From JAOAFZ01 sp964412815 (GTDB lineage: Bacteria > Patescibacteriota > Microgenomatia > UBA1406 > GWC2-37-13), in the NCBI GenBank assembly GCA_964412815.1, contig CAYPQF010000050.1, forward strand, positions 118,587-182,586: a DNA stretch of 64,000 nucleotides. Direction: 5' to 3'. Each line of letters begins with the position of its first letter. Positions within the stretch are counted from its first letter, which is position 1. Below the pieces are notes generated by a model. It was not told the DNA's origin. It saw nothing but the letters and a program-made list of their open reading frames with translations, and did no database searches. Below, in pieces: positions 42,440 through 50,456 of the stretch. The position numbers were made by a program, and so were the translations under genes.

Positions 42440-42772
42440 ATGATCATCAGCGGACTGGATACTACTCCTATGCAGCCCAGTCCCTTTTTTACCCAAAATC
42501 TGGACCAGCCGCTCTCCAAAATCCTGATCGATGCTATCGAAGCAGGCACTATCGATCCTGAGCAGATGCGTGATATTGCATCAGAAATGTTCATGAGACT
42601 GCATCCGGTCAACTCCATGGAAGAGGCACTTCCCGTCCTCACAGAACTGAATCATACCTACCCTGTCTTTACCTCATTTATCGACCAGCATAAAGCGAAG
42701 TCCACTGCAGCCGAGATGGCGGATAAGGAACAGGAAGTTATCAAAAAGTTAGAATCATTCCTGAAACAGTAA
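42440..42772 (+). CDS. module 2, small helical protein (paralogue of 22760 gene)
   Basis: A 110-residue helical soluble protein. ASEMFMRLHPVNS, an acidic helix, then TYPVFTSF aligns by eye with the corresponding segment of the 22760-23086 product; the N-terminal 20 residues are Pro-rich and extra. Downstream, the stop codon overlaps the ATG of a coiled-coil protein gene (TAATG), exactly as in module 1. No family recognised. Confidence 0.75.
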   Translation: MIISGLDTTPMQPSPFFTQNLDQPLSKILIDAIEAGTIDPEQMRDIASEMFMRLHPVNSMEEALPVLTELNHTYPVFTSFIDQHKAKSTAAEMADKEQEVIKKLESFLKQ

Positions 42773-44643
42773 TGGCAGAGACTCCTCGCATTGAGCATAG
42801 ACAATTAGAAAAAGGGATAATCCACAAACGTCTGGAAGCAGGGATGTGGACCTTCCGGCCTGATTATGCGCGGGAACTACGGGAAAATGATACCAGTGCC
42901 GCAGCCGGTGAACGACTTGCCACATTAGCTGGACAGGCCGTGCCAGATGGCGCAGCACTTGAACGACAGCTACAGATTCAGATGGGAGGAAGAACAGAAC
43001 AAGGAACCCCGGGGATGATCCCGCCGGCCGAAATGACACGTTTTACCGATACCAGAGATCGTGTCCAACTGCTTTACGATATCCGCATTGCCAACCAGGC
43101 CGAACTTCAGGCTATTCTTGCTGATCCGGTTCGAGGTCCACAGGTACAGGCAGAGATCTGGGCTGTAATCGGACGTGATCCCAAAATTCTGCGCGAGTTT
43201 AATGCGCTTGCCCCTCATCAGCAGCAGGAGTATATGGCTTCTTTGATTGGATCGAACGAGACAAAAATGGCGATTAACCGTGCGCTGATTCAGGTTTCCA
43301 ACGCTGAGGGACTTGCCCGTGATGGTGTTGAGGCAGCACGCGCTGCGGCCCGCGCGGCTGAACAGGAGATGCGACAGGCACGAGACCGGCTCAACGAAGT
43401 TCGTCTGCGTCCAGGTAGACTGGATGCAGAACTGGCTCATTTTGAGACCACCGTAGATCCGGTTACAGGGGCGGTAACAGAAGGTCCGCTTCTCCGTCAA
43501 TTAAACGAAGTTACTGCAACCGTTAACGCACTCGATGGAGACACTGGACCAGTCGCCCAGATGACAGAACAGCTGGATATTCTGGACAAGGAGCTTACCG
43601 GTCTGAGAGAAAAGTCCGCGACTCTGATGTCAGGAGATGCGATGCGTGATCCGGATGCTGCAAAACAGGCCGCCGCGCAAACACAGGTAGATGCACTTCA
43701 AAAACGCATTACCGATGTAGAAAAGAGACGGAAGAAACTGCTGACCGATTACAGTGCAGAAAGCCGCAAGCTGGGAGAAGCAAAAGCAAAAAAAGCCGAA
43801 CTTGAAGAAAAACGAAAAAAACTGCAGGAAGAAAAAGCAGGATTACCACAACGAACCAAGGATGCAGAAGATGAATTCCGCTCAAAGCAGGAAGCATACC
43901 GGACCGCGGTTGAGGCACAGAACGAAGCGATAGACCGCCAGAACAAACGCCGTGACGACCTGCAAAAAGAAGTGCAGGATGCACTATCACGTGGTGTTGC
44001 CGAAACAATCAACAATGATGTCCGTGAGATTACGCCAAAACTGCTGGCAGTAGAGCAAAAACGAATCGATGACGCCGCGGAACAGGCAAAGACGGATGAA
44101 GAACAACGGATGGTCGCGATTGAGCGTTCAATCAACGATCGCTATCGCAACGGAACCGATCAGGTAAACTGGGACAATTTCCGCGACGACTGGGATGTCT
44201 TTCTCAATCCGGCCATGAATATCGAAGATCAGGTACGTGCAACATTCATCGCAGGCGATCCGGCACGGGAGGCATTGTATGACAGTAATGCCGAATTCCG
44301 CAAAAAGGTAGTCGACAACTACAAAGATAAGATGATGAAACTGCGTGGTGTTGAACCGGGAGGAAATATCCTCTGGGGCCGTACTCGTCTCCGTCCAATC
44401 AACGAACGCGAGGGACAGCGGATTATGGCATCTCTCGGTGGAGACTATCTCGACAACCTTGTTAACTCAAATAAGGCAGTGCAGGAAAAACTGAAACAGC
44501 TCAAAGCTGCCGGACTCAGTGGAGGAAGCTTTATGGGTGGACGCTTTAGTGATGCCCTTAAAAAGATGCCCTGGGGTATAGCCGGCATCGTGCTCGCGGT
44601 AGTTCTGGGTGGTGTTGGCCTGAGTGCCTTAGGAGCGGTATAA
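42772..44643 (+). CDS. module 2, long coiled-coil protein with C-terminal membrane tail
   Basis: A 623-residue protein. Residues 1-190 are mixed helical. About 190-420 is strongly charged with long heptad stretches (KKAELEEKRKKLQEEKAG), a predicted coiled coil. A globular-looking part follows (about 440-595), and a hydrophobic segment at about 600-622 ends the chain, so it is probably tail-anchored with the bulk in the cytoplasm. The shorter 23086-23886 protein shares the order. It might be a cell-shape or scaffold component; no motif proves this. Confidence 0.75.
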   Translation: MAETPRIEHRQLEKGIIHKRLEAGMWTFRPDYARELRENDTSAAAGERLATLAGQAVPDGAALERQLQIQMGGRTEQGTPGMIPPAEMTRFTDTRDRVQLLYDIRIANQAELQAILADPVRGPQVQAEIWAVIGRDPKILREFNALAPHQQQEYMASLIGSNETKMAINRALIQVSNAEGLARDGVEAARAAARAAEQEMRQARDRLNEVRLRPGRLDAELAHFETTVDPVTGAVTEGPLLRQLNEVTATVNALDGDTGPVAQMTEQLDILDKELTGLREKSATLMSGDAMRDPDAAKQAAAQTQVDALQKRITDVEKRRKKLLTDYSAESRKLGEAKAKKAELEEKRKKLQEEKAGLPQRTKDAEDEFRSKQEAYRTAVEAQNEAIDRQNKRRDDLQKEVQDALSRGVAETINNDVREITPKLLAVEQKRIDDAAEQAKTDEEQRMVAIERSINDRYRNGTDQVNWDNFRDDWDVFLNPAMNIEDQVRATFIAGDPAREALYDSNAEFRKKVVDNYKDKMMKLRGVEPGGNILWGRTRLRPINEREGQRIMASLGGDYLDNLVNSNKAVQEKLKQLKAAGLSGGSFMGGRFSDALKKMPWGIAGIVLAVVLGGVGLSALGAV

Positions 44644-44721
44644 CTCTTTCTTTTTACATTCTCTCTTCTCTGATTTATTTTTTTACTTTCTTTGCATTCT
44701 GCTGTGCAAAGAAGATTCTCC

Positions 44722-44781
44722 CCTTTCCTTTCCTTTCCTTTCCTTTCCTTTCCTTTCCTTTCCTTTCCTTTCCTTTCCTTT
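44722..44781. repeat. CCTTT pentanucleotide microsatellite, about 12 units
   Basis: About twelve perfect CCTTT units in a row, followed by two degenerate ones. It lies in the 282-bp gap between the long coiled-coil gene and cassette B; I see no gene in the gap. A polypyrimidine tract of this kind is prone to slippage and to triplex formation. The strand is all pyrimidine from about 44718 to 44791. Confidence 0.9.
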
Positions 44782-44855
44782 CCTCTCCTCCGCTCTCCAC
44801 TTCAGTATGTTCCTACATCCTCAGTTCACAACAGGCGTTGTAAATAGAGGCTGTA

Positions 44856-44891
44856 GGGCAAGGCGTACGGTGTGATCCGTACCCCTTGCCC
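44856..44891 (-). terminator. hairpin closing cassette B
   Basis: Arms GGGCAAGGCGTACGG and CCGTACCCCTTGCCC pair over 15 positions with one mismatch around a 6-base loop. It lies 35 bp past the stop codon of the GC-rich gene. No long T tract follows. Confidence 0.65.
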
Positions 44892-44925
44892 AGATAGCTG
44901 ATACGACACTAGACAGGCGAAACTC

Positions 44926-45906
44926 TCAGTTGACGATCTGATACGTCCACCCCAGCGACTCGCTGTAGTTGACGTAGACCACCATGAAGGTGGCGTTCGT
45001 CCCCTGAGCCGCGCCGAGGGCGCGGTCGGAGATGGCCTGGATCATGGCCAGGGCGTCGGTCTGGCCGAGGTCTGGGTTGATTCGGCCGAACAGGGCGTTG
45101 CCGTCGATGACCGTGGCCTGGTTCTCGCCGTTCCAGACCGCATCCTCCGAGCTGAGGTTGAACATCACGATGCGCGTGGCACCGTTCACAGAGCCGAAGC
45201 CGGGCAGCGTGAGCTGCTGGGCGTTGAGCACCATGAAGTGGCCGGCGCGCAGCGTCGCGTCGCAGCGGTTCGTCCCCCCGTTGAAGGGGCAGACGTTCTG
45301 CTGGTCGGCGATGAAGCGGACCTTCTCGGACGGGAGCTGCTTGATGTCAGTCGCGTCGGGCGTCAGCGACATGAGCTGGTTTACCGCCACATTGGTCCCC
45401 GCGGGCGTGAACTGCGGGAACCGGGTGGCGATCTGCGGGTCGATGGTCGGCATGGGCAGGGCGTGGGCCGTGGGCGCGGCGGCCGTCGGAATGGCGGTAC
45501 CGGCCGGGGCGGCGGTGGCCTGCGCCGTGGACGTGGGCGGGACGGACGTAGGCGTGATGGCCGGGGTCGTGGGCGCGGCGGCCGTCGGGATGACGGTGCC
45601 GGCCGCGGCGTTTGGGTCCGTGGTCGGGCTGGGCAGTGTCTGTGTAGCGGGGGTGGGCATGAGGGCGTCCGGGTTGACGATCGCGATGGCGCTCTGCCCC
45701 ACAGCGGGGGTAAAGATTAGCCACGCGAGGCCGTAAATGGCCCAGGACACGATCAGGATGCCTCCAACAGCCTGCCACGTAGCGGCAAGCTTCCGCTTGC
45801 TGGTAGCTGGTGAGCCGAGCGCACCCGTAGCAAACGCCACGGACATCCACAGGCCAAACAGCAGCAGCAGGGCGGACAGGACCAGCTGGATCTGTAGCCA
45901 GTTCAT
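44926..45906 (-). CDS. GC-rich cassette B: two-TM protein with Pro/Thr/Ala linker and exported domain
   Basis: A 326-residue protein, family unknown. Two membrane helices (about 5-27 and 43-65), a Pro/Thr/Ala-rich linker (about 80-155) with a repeated IPTAAAPT, and a C-terminal domain (about 165-326) with two Cys (CPFNGG, NRCDATL). ATG 45906 is chosen over an upstream in-frame ATG because TTAGGAGA lies eight bases before it. Codons are strongly GC-ended. Promoter at 46060-46088, a leader of about 145 nt with a long hairpin, and a closing hairpin make it a self-contained unit. Confidence 0.75.
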   Translation of the reverse strand: MNWLQIQLVLSALLLLFGLWMSVAFATGALGSPATSKRKLAATWQAVGGILIVSWAIYGLAWLIFTPAVGQSAIAIVNPDALMPTPATQTLPSPTTDPNAAAGTVIPTAAAPTTPAITPTSVPPTSTAQATAAPAGTAIPTAAAPTAHALPMPTIDPQIATRFPQFTPAGTNVAVNQLMSLTPDATDIKQLPSEKVRFIADQQNVCPFNGGTNRCDATLRAGHFMVLNAQQLTLPGFGSVNGATRIVMFNLSSEDAVWNGENQATVIDGNALFGRINPDLGQTDALAMIQAISDRALGAAQGTNATFMVVYVNYSESLGWTYQIVN

Positions 45907-45941
45907 CGAGTTTCTCCTAACTATCTTGATTGCTAGTATCT

Positions 45942-46003
45942 GCGGTTCCACGCAAGCGGGAATGGGGATTCTATTTCTCCCCTTCTCTCCTCCGTGGAAC
46001 CGC
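45942..46003 (-). promoter_or_regulatory. long hairpin in the 5' leader of cassette B
   Basis: GCGGTTCCACG (45942-45952) pairs perfectly with CGTGGAACCGC (45993-46003). Inside, GGGGA (45964-45968) can pair with TCCCC (45978-45982). The structure ends 36 bases before the start codon and leaves the Shine-Dalgarno free. It could be an RNA stabiliser, a regulatory leader or an attenuator. It matches no riboswitch class I know. Confidence 0.6.
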
Positions 46004-46059
46004 CTATCAGCTATGTTAAAGTGCTACAGTTTTCCCAATATAGGATACTGTAGACCTAT

Positions 46060-46088
46060 AGTATACATACGGCACCTCTGCAATGCAA
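46060..46088 (-). promoter_or_regulatory. promoter of cassette B
   Basis: On the minus strand TTGCAT (46083-46088), 17-bp spacer, TATACT (46060-46065). A similar CATACTATAGG element recurs about 40 bp further upstream, so the promoter region is partly duplicated. Confidence 0.6.
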
Positions 46089-46176
46089 GCGTAAATAACC
46101 TATAGTATGCATACTGTATACATACAATTATGCTTTTGAGTATAATACACTAAGATTAGCCTCATTTATACCACTT

Positions 46177-46716
46177 ATGCAGCTCTATATCGGCTTAGGA
46201 AACCCCGGTTCTCAATACCTTCAGAATCGACACAATGTCGGATTTTTATGTCTGGATTCCTGGTTATCTCGGATTGCACAACCGGTGCAACTATGGAAAA
46301 ATGATCAAAAATACGGAGCGGAGTGGGCACGAGCAACAGATACCATTATCTTTGCAAAGCCTCAAACATTTATGAACCGTTCTGGTGAGGCTGTTGTAAG
46401 GCTCATGCAGTTTTACAAAATAATTCCCGAAAATGTTACGGTAATTCATGATGATCTTGATATTGAGATCGGTAAATACAAAATTTCTATCGGTAAAGGT
46501 CCAAAACTGCATAATGGCATTACTTCGGTCGAACAGAAGATTGGTAAACAGTTCCGAAGAATTCGTATCGGCGTCGAAAACCGGAACCCCGACAATAGAA
46601 TTCCCGGAGAAGCCTATGTTCTCCAGGACTTTACCTTAGCTGAACATCAACTGCTGGAACCGGTCTTCTCCACGCTCTTTTCTCAGTACCTCTCCCCTGC
46701 GCTGCATCAGCGATAA
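46177..46716 (+). CDS. pth: peptidyl-tRNA hydrolase
   Basis: A 179-residue Pth. The N terminus is IGLGNPGSQY, the catalytic His19 lies in NRHNVGF, then KPQTFMNRSG and HDDLDIEIGK follow. The usual glycine-rich GGSGGHNG segment is altered here to KGPKLHNG, keeping the His-Asn pair. It recycles peptidyl-tRNAs that drop off ribosomes. TATAAT (in GAGTATAATAC) lies about 32 bases before the ATG; no Shine-Dalgarno. Confidence 0.9.
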   Translation: MQLYIGLGNPGSQYLQNRHNVGFLCLDSWLSRIAQPVQLWKNDQKYGAEWARATDTIIFAKPQTFMNRSGEAVVRLMQFYKIIPENVTVIHDDLDIEIGKYKISIGKGPKLHNGITSVEQKIGKQFRRIRIGVENRNPDNRIPGEAYVLQDFTLAEHQLLEPVFSTLFSQYLSPALHQR

Positions 46717-46739
46717 TATGGTATAGTGATACTAGCAAT

Positions 46740-47828
46740 ATGAAACACGTCGTTTTTGTGGTGCGTGGACTCGGAGAATATGCTCAGGCATACAGTGTCG
46801 CTCATCTGCTGAGACATACCGGGTATCGCGTACGGTTTCTGGCAGAAGCGCCTCATTTGTGTACCATCATCCGACACGATGGATTTGCCCTCTCTGAAAT
46901 TACCCCGCAAACTATTCAAAAAACACTGAACTCACTCAAGTGTGACTTTCTGTATCTTGCCAATGGACATACGACCGGCTATTACCAGTTGCAACGTCCC
47001 CCTCAGGTAAAAAAAGTATTTTCTCTTGACTCAAACTGGCTGTTTCATAACAAAAAGTATCAGAAACTGGGACTGCATTCATTTTATGTTCCCGACTGGA
47101 TCGATACGGTGATTGTGGTATTTCCTGAGCATTTTTTTAAGAGAAATCTCCGCTCAAATGGCGGATTTTACGATATAACCCCTGAATGGAGAAAGAAGAT
47201 TGTTACCCCGGGATTTATTCCCACCATTCGGTCTCGTGCTCCGGAAGAAGTGGTACGTACCAAACAGATGCTCGGGATTCATCATACCGAACTGCTGGTG
47301 TCATCCTACTTTAGCCGGATCGAAAACCACGGCACCAGCCCTTATGCCAAACAGATCATTACTCTAGATACCAGCGTTCATCAACGGGTACAGGCAATGG
47401 CAAAACTCCACGATACGCCTATTCATTACGTCAGTCTTTCCCAAAAACAGGTAAATGGTAAGTCACTTCCTCAAAAACTGGCGACTCTGCCAAGTTCGGT
47501 ATTCGAGGATATCCTGGCATCTTCTGATCTGGTAGTGATGCATTTCGGCTATGGTACGTTAACCAAAGTATTCTCGCTTGCGCGACCGGTTATCACCTTT
47601 ATGCCCGAACCGGATAATGCGGTTCACTGCCATTACTTTGAGCTGAAACCGGCAATTGATCTTCAGATGATTGACCCGCTCTTCTACGATACCTATACCC
47701 CTGCCCAGCTTGATGTACTGCTGACAAAAAACCTCTTCCACGAAACCTACCGGCGTGAGCGGATTCGGAATCAGGTGGTAAATACTATTTCGGGTGAAAT
47801 TCCAATCCTTCGTTTGCTAGAATCTTAA
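46740..47828 (+). CDS. GT-B type glycosyltransferase (MurG/GT28-like)
   Basis: A 362-residue protein with two Rossmann-like halves. The N terminus (HVVFVVRGLGEYAQAYSVAHLL) resembles the opening loop of GT28-type enzymes, and the C-terminal half has ILASSDLVVMHFGYGTLTKVF, where the UDP-sugar pocket of MurG-type enzymes usually sits (HGGxGT); here the pocket is HFGYGT. Substrate unknown. It follows pth by 24 bp and is followed by a small basic protein gene after 2 bp. Confidence 0.75.
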   Translation: MKHVVFVVRGLGEYAQAYSVAHLLRHTGYRVRFLAEAPHLCTIIRHDGFALSEITPQTIQKTLNSLKCDFLYLANGHTTGYYQLQRPPQVKKVFSLDSNWLFHNKKYQKLGLHSFYVPDWIDTVIVVFPEHFFKRNLRSNGGFYDITPEWRKKIVTPGFIPTIRSRAPEEVVRTKQMLGIHHTELLVSSYFSRIENHGTSPYAKQIITLDTSVHQRVQAMAKLHDTPIHYVSLSQKQVNGKSLPQKLATLPSSVFEDILASSDLVVMHFGYGTLTKVFSLARPVITFMPEPDNAVHCHYFELKPAIDLQMIDPLFYDTYTPAQLDVLLTKNLFHETYRRERIRNQVVNTISGEIPILRLLES

Positions 47829-47830
47829 GC

Positions 47831-48181
47831 ATGGGAATGGAAACACTTGGTTCAATTCTGGAAAAATTTAATCCGAAAGAAGATAAATATATCTCCCGTG
47901 AATTTCAGTCGTTCGGGGTTCATTTAGCTGAAAAACTGGGCGATCAGCGACGGAAAGCACTCTATATTAAGTACGCAAAGTATATTCCCCGTTCAATTCT
48001 GGAAGAAGCACTGCGTTTTGTAGTCGACTCACGGGCACGGAGTAAAGGAGCACTATTCATGTGGAAGCTGAAAGAACTGGGCGCGTTTGAAAAGTATCCC
48101 ATCCCCAAAGCCACCCGAAAAAAAGCGGTAGAGACCGGAGATGCCCCCAAAAAACGCGGCCGGAAAAAGAAAGAAGATTAA
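47831..48181 (+). CDS. small basic protein with Lys/Arg-rich tail
   Basis: A 116-residue protein of unrecognised family, helical in the first 90 residues (KYAKYIPRSILEEALRFV) and ending in an AT-hook-like KKRGRKKKED. This suggests nucleic acid binding. It lies 2 bp after the glycosyltransferase stop codon, in the same operon, and converges on the GH15 gene at 48231. Confidence 0.7.
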   Translation: MGMETLGSILEKFNPKEDKYISREFQSFGVHLAEKLGDQRRKALYIKYAKYIPRSILEEALRFVVDSRARSKGALFMWKLKELGAFEKYPIPKATRKKAVETGDAPKKRGRKKKED

Positions 48182-48230
48182 CCAGAACTATTCCGTCTAT
48201 TCCCGATTCTTTGCCGTCAGGAGTAAACGC

Positions 48231-49490
48231 TTATTTCAGGGTAATCTGATCTTTAATCCGGTCCCAGACCAGAATAAACATTGAATGAGACCAGACCAGC
48301 GGATTAATCGGGTATGCAACTCCGTATTTTTTCACCATTTCTCCACGTTCGTTCTTTTCATACTCACCTACACGCTCCTGCCGTGGATTTACATCAAAGG
48401 TATGCATAAACCCATGGAACTCTTTGAACAGCTCTTCTTTCGTCACCACATGTTCTGGTAAGCCCAACTTAACATCGAGATTCAACAAGGCTACATTCAG
48501 TACCCAGTCCAGTTGTTTGTTAGCTTCTGTAATATTGCCGCTTTTCACATAATAGTCCACCAGACGCATCATCACCATCGGCCAGGGGCCGTTGCCAAAG
48601 TTGTGTCTGCCGATCGCTGCTCCATACCGGTTATACCCGCCAATTTCCTCGTTTTTTGTGCCTTCCAGATGAAAGGTAAGACTTTCCTGCATCATCGGAT
48701 CAGAGACTTCAAAAATGTCAAAATCTGCCAATGCCAGAAACGACTTCAGATTGGCAATCGTCACCACCGATGGGTTTGGCTCTGTGCGGATACACGCCAT
48801 AAACCCGCCATATTCCGGTATAAACAAGTACTCTTTTATACCGCTTCGTACCCGTTCAGCTTTATCTTCAAACTCAGTTGCCCGGTACTCATCGCCAAAT
48901 ACCGTCTTCCAGAGTTCTGCCAGGGTGCGATAGGCTTTGACAACACAGGCATTGGTATAGATCTCAAACCCTTCTTCAAACGGGGAAAACTCGATAATTC
49001 CGTTTACTGAAAATACCAGGTCACCTTTTGCAAAGGAATGAGTGTGATGCTGGAGTCCTTTTTCCAAGGTGAGAATATGATCTTTATATCGTTCAACAAA
49101 CTCTCCGTCCGCAGTTTTTTTGAAATAATCACCCAGCGCGATAATGGTCTGTGCATTTCCGTCAATCTGAGGAGGTTTATTGGAGGTAGATTTCTGCTCC
49201 GGGTTATAACGCTGATACATCACACCTTCCTCGGACAGTTCCACATTCAGGATATACGTTAATGCCTGCTTTGCCTCAGTCTGCATTCCAGCCGAGACAA
49301 ATGCACGGGTGGTGTATGCGTGGTCGCGGGGGTATACATGACCGGCGTACCGGCTGCCTTTCATAGAAGCAGTAGTTCCTCCGGTTGCAATCTGTGATTC
49401 ACGAATCACTTCACAGGACTTTTGATAGAGTTGATCAATAACTGACTGTTTATCGGGAACCGGCTGGTAGAGTTTTTTTGCAAATGACAT
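48231..49490 (-). CDS. glycoside hydrolase family 15-like enzyme
   Basis: A 419-residue (alpha/alpha)6-barrel glucoamylase-like protein. GHVYPRDHAYTTRAF near residue 50 corresponds to the GH15 substrate loop, FGNGPWPMVMMRL and LGLPEHVV carry the catalytic Glu region, and PLVWSHSMFILVW is the usual C-terminal signature. No signal peptide, so cytoplasmic. It is the third gene of an operon with a GT4 glycosyltransferase and a 2PGK-like kinase; the gene start at 49490 abuts the kinase stop codon. Probably hydrolyses an intracellular alpha-glucoside. Confidence 0.83.
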   Translation of the reverse strand: MSFAKKLYQPVPDKQSVIDQLYQKSCEVIRESQIATGGTTASMKGSRYAGHVYPRDHAYTTRAFVSAGMQTEAKQALTYILNVELSEEGVMYQRYNPEQKSTSNKPPQIDGNAQTIIALGDYFKKTADGEFVERYKDHILTLEKGLQHHTHSFAKGDLVFSVNGIIEFSPFEEGFEIYTNACVVKAYRTLAELWKTVFGDEYRATEFEDKAERVRSGIKEYLFIPEYGGFMACIRTEPNPSVVTIANLKSFLALADFDIFEVSDPMMQESLTFHLEGTKNEEIGGYNRYGAAIGRHNFGNGPWPMVMMRLVDYYVKSGNITEANKQLDWVLNVALLNLDVKLGLPEHVVTKEELFKEFHGFMHTFDVNPRQERVGEYEKNERGEMVKKYGVAYPINPLVWSHSMFILVWDRIKDQITLK

Positions 49491-50455
49491 TATGATTTAA
49501 GATAATTAATATAGTTTTTCAGTTCATGCGGATTTTCCACTACCCGTTCTATCCACGAATAGATGTTATTTTCCCGGGCAATAGCTTCAATCGTATTATG
49601 TAACGCATCATAAAACTTTTCGATCGTCTCTTCAAACATCCAGGTATTAATGATAGTGCAGCGCTCATGCTCAGCATCTTTTAACATCACTTCCATAATC
49701 CGGTAAATGTTGCTGACATAAAACTCTATCTGTTTCGGGTTTTTTTCGATAAACTCTTCGCCAAATTCAGTCATCCAGCGGTAGATATACCGGCGTTTAA
49801 TCTCCTCAAAGTCCGGAATCAACATGATAGTAAGTGAGTACGCATCGGGATGAGTAGCCATAAAACGCTGAATGATATGCGGAGACAAATAAATGCCCTC
49901 CCAGAAGTAGATCCATTTTTTATGCATACTGTAGTCATGCATATTCTCCTCCAGTCGTTCGATCATTCGGGGATAAAAGCTTTCCAGTGTCTTTTCCCAT
50001 ACATCAATATCTTCGTAGGTTGCTTTCCACAGATGTTCATGCGTCGGGTTTTTCTGTTTTACGATATATTTATCGTCGTCCAGCGAGAGCACGCGGTTAA
50101 TTGCCAGGTGCTGTTGAATATGGGTTGAAAGAAAGGTTTTGCCCGTAAACCCACCCAAAAATAAAAAGAACGGCGCCTTGCTTTTTTTACTGACAAAAAA
50201 CTTCTTGATCATATCCAGCTGAACAAAACGTTTTTTTGCTTTGTCCGGCAGATAACGCATAATCAACTCAAAAAACTCGCTCTCTGTCATGCCTTCGTGC
50301 GGAATCTCCTCCAGAATTTTTTCTGAGAGAACATGGGATTGCTTTGGTTCTATACCTGAAGCAATTAAATTGCCGACCACAAAAAGTGGCGATATATATT
50401 TTTTAATCCCGAGCGGCAATGAAATATATTTGAAATGTTTTTGGATATCTTGCAT
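49490..50455 (-). CDS. P-loop kinase with ATP-cone-like region (2-phosphoglycerate kinase-like)
   Basis: A 321-residue protein. Residues 1-85 resemble an ATP-cone-like regulatory region, and a P-loop GGFTGKTFLST (about 103-113) opens a kinase domain with LSLDDDKYI and an arginine-rich lid (RRYIYRWMTEF). This layout resembles archaeal 2-phosphoglycerate kinase. ATG 50455 is preferred because it sits one base after the stop of the glycosyltransferase gene; an upstream in-frame extension would overlap that gene by about 100 bp. Substrate unproven. Confidence 0.72.
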   Translation of the reverse strand: MQDIQKHFKYISLPLGIKKYISPLFVVGNLIASGIEPKQSHVLSEKILEEIPHEGMTESEFFELIMRYLPDKAKKRFVQLDMIKKFFVSKKSKAPFFLFLGGFTGKTFLSTHIQQHLAINRVLSLDDDKYIVKQKNPTHEHLWKATYEDIDVWEKTLESFYPRMIERLEENMHDYSMHKKWIYFWEGIYLSPHIIQRFMATHPDAYSLTIMLIPDFEEIKRRYIYRWMTEFGEEFIEKNPKQIEFYVSNIYRIMEVMLKDAEHERCTIINTWMFEETIEKFYDALHNTIEAIARENNIYSWIERVVENPHELKNYINYLKS

Positions 50456-50456
50456 G

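Noticed and set aside
44722..44781. Pentanucleotide tract as a CRISPR or telomere-like array
   Set aside because: The unit is 5 bp with no spacers; it is a plain microsatellite.
45238..45720. 160-codon plus-strand frame, very Arg/Gly-rich
   Set aside because: Antisense to the GC-rich cassette B gene, where high GC leaves stops rare. Composition is typical of a shadow frame.
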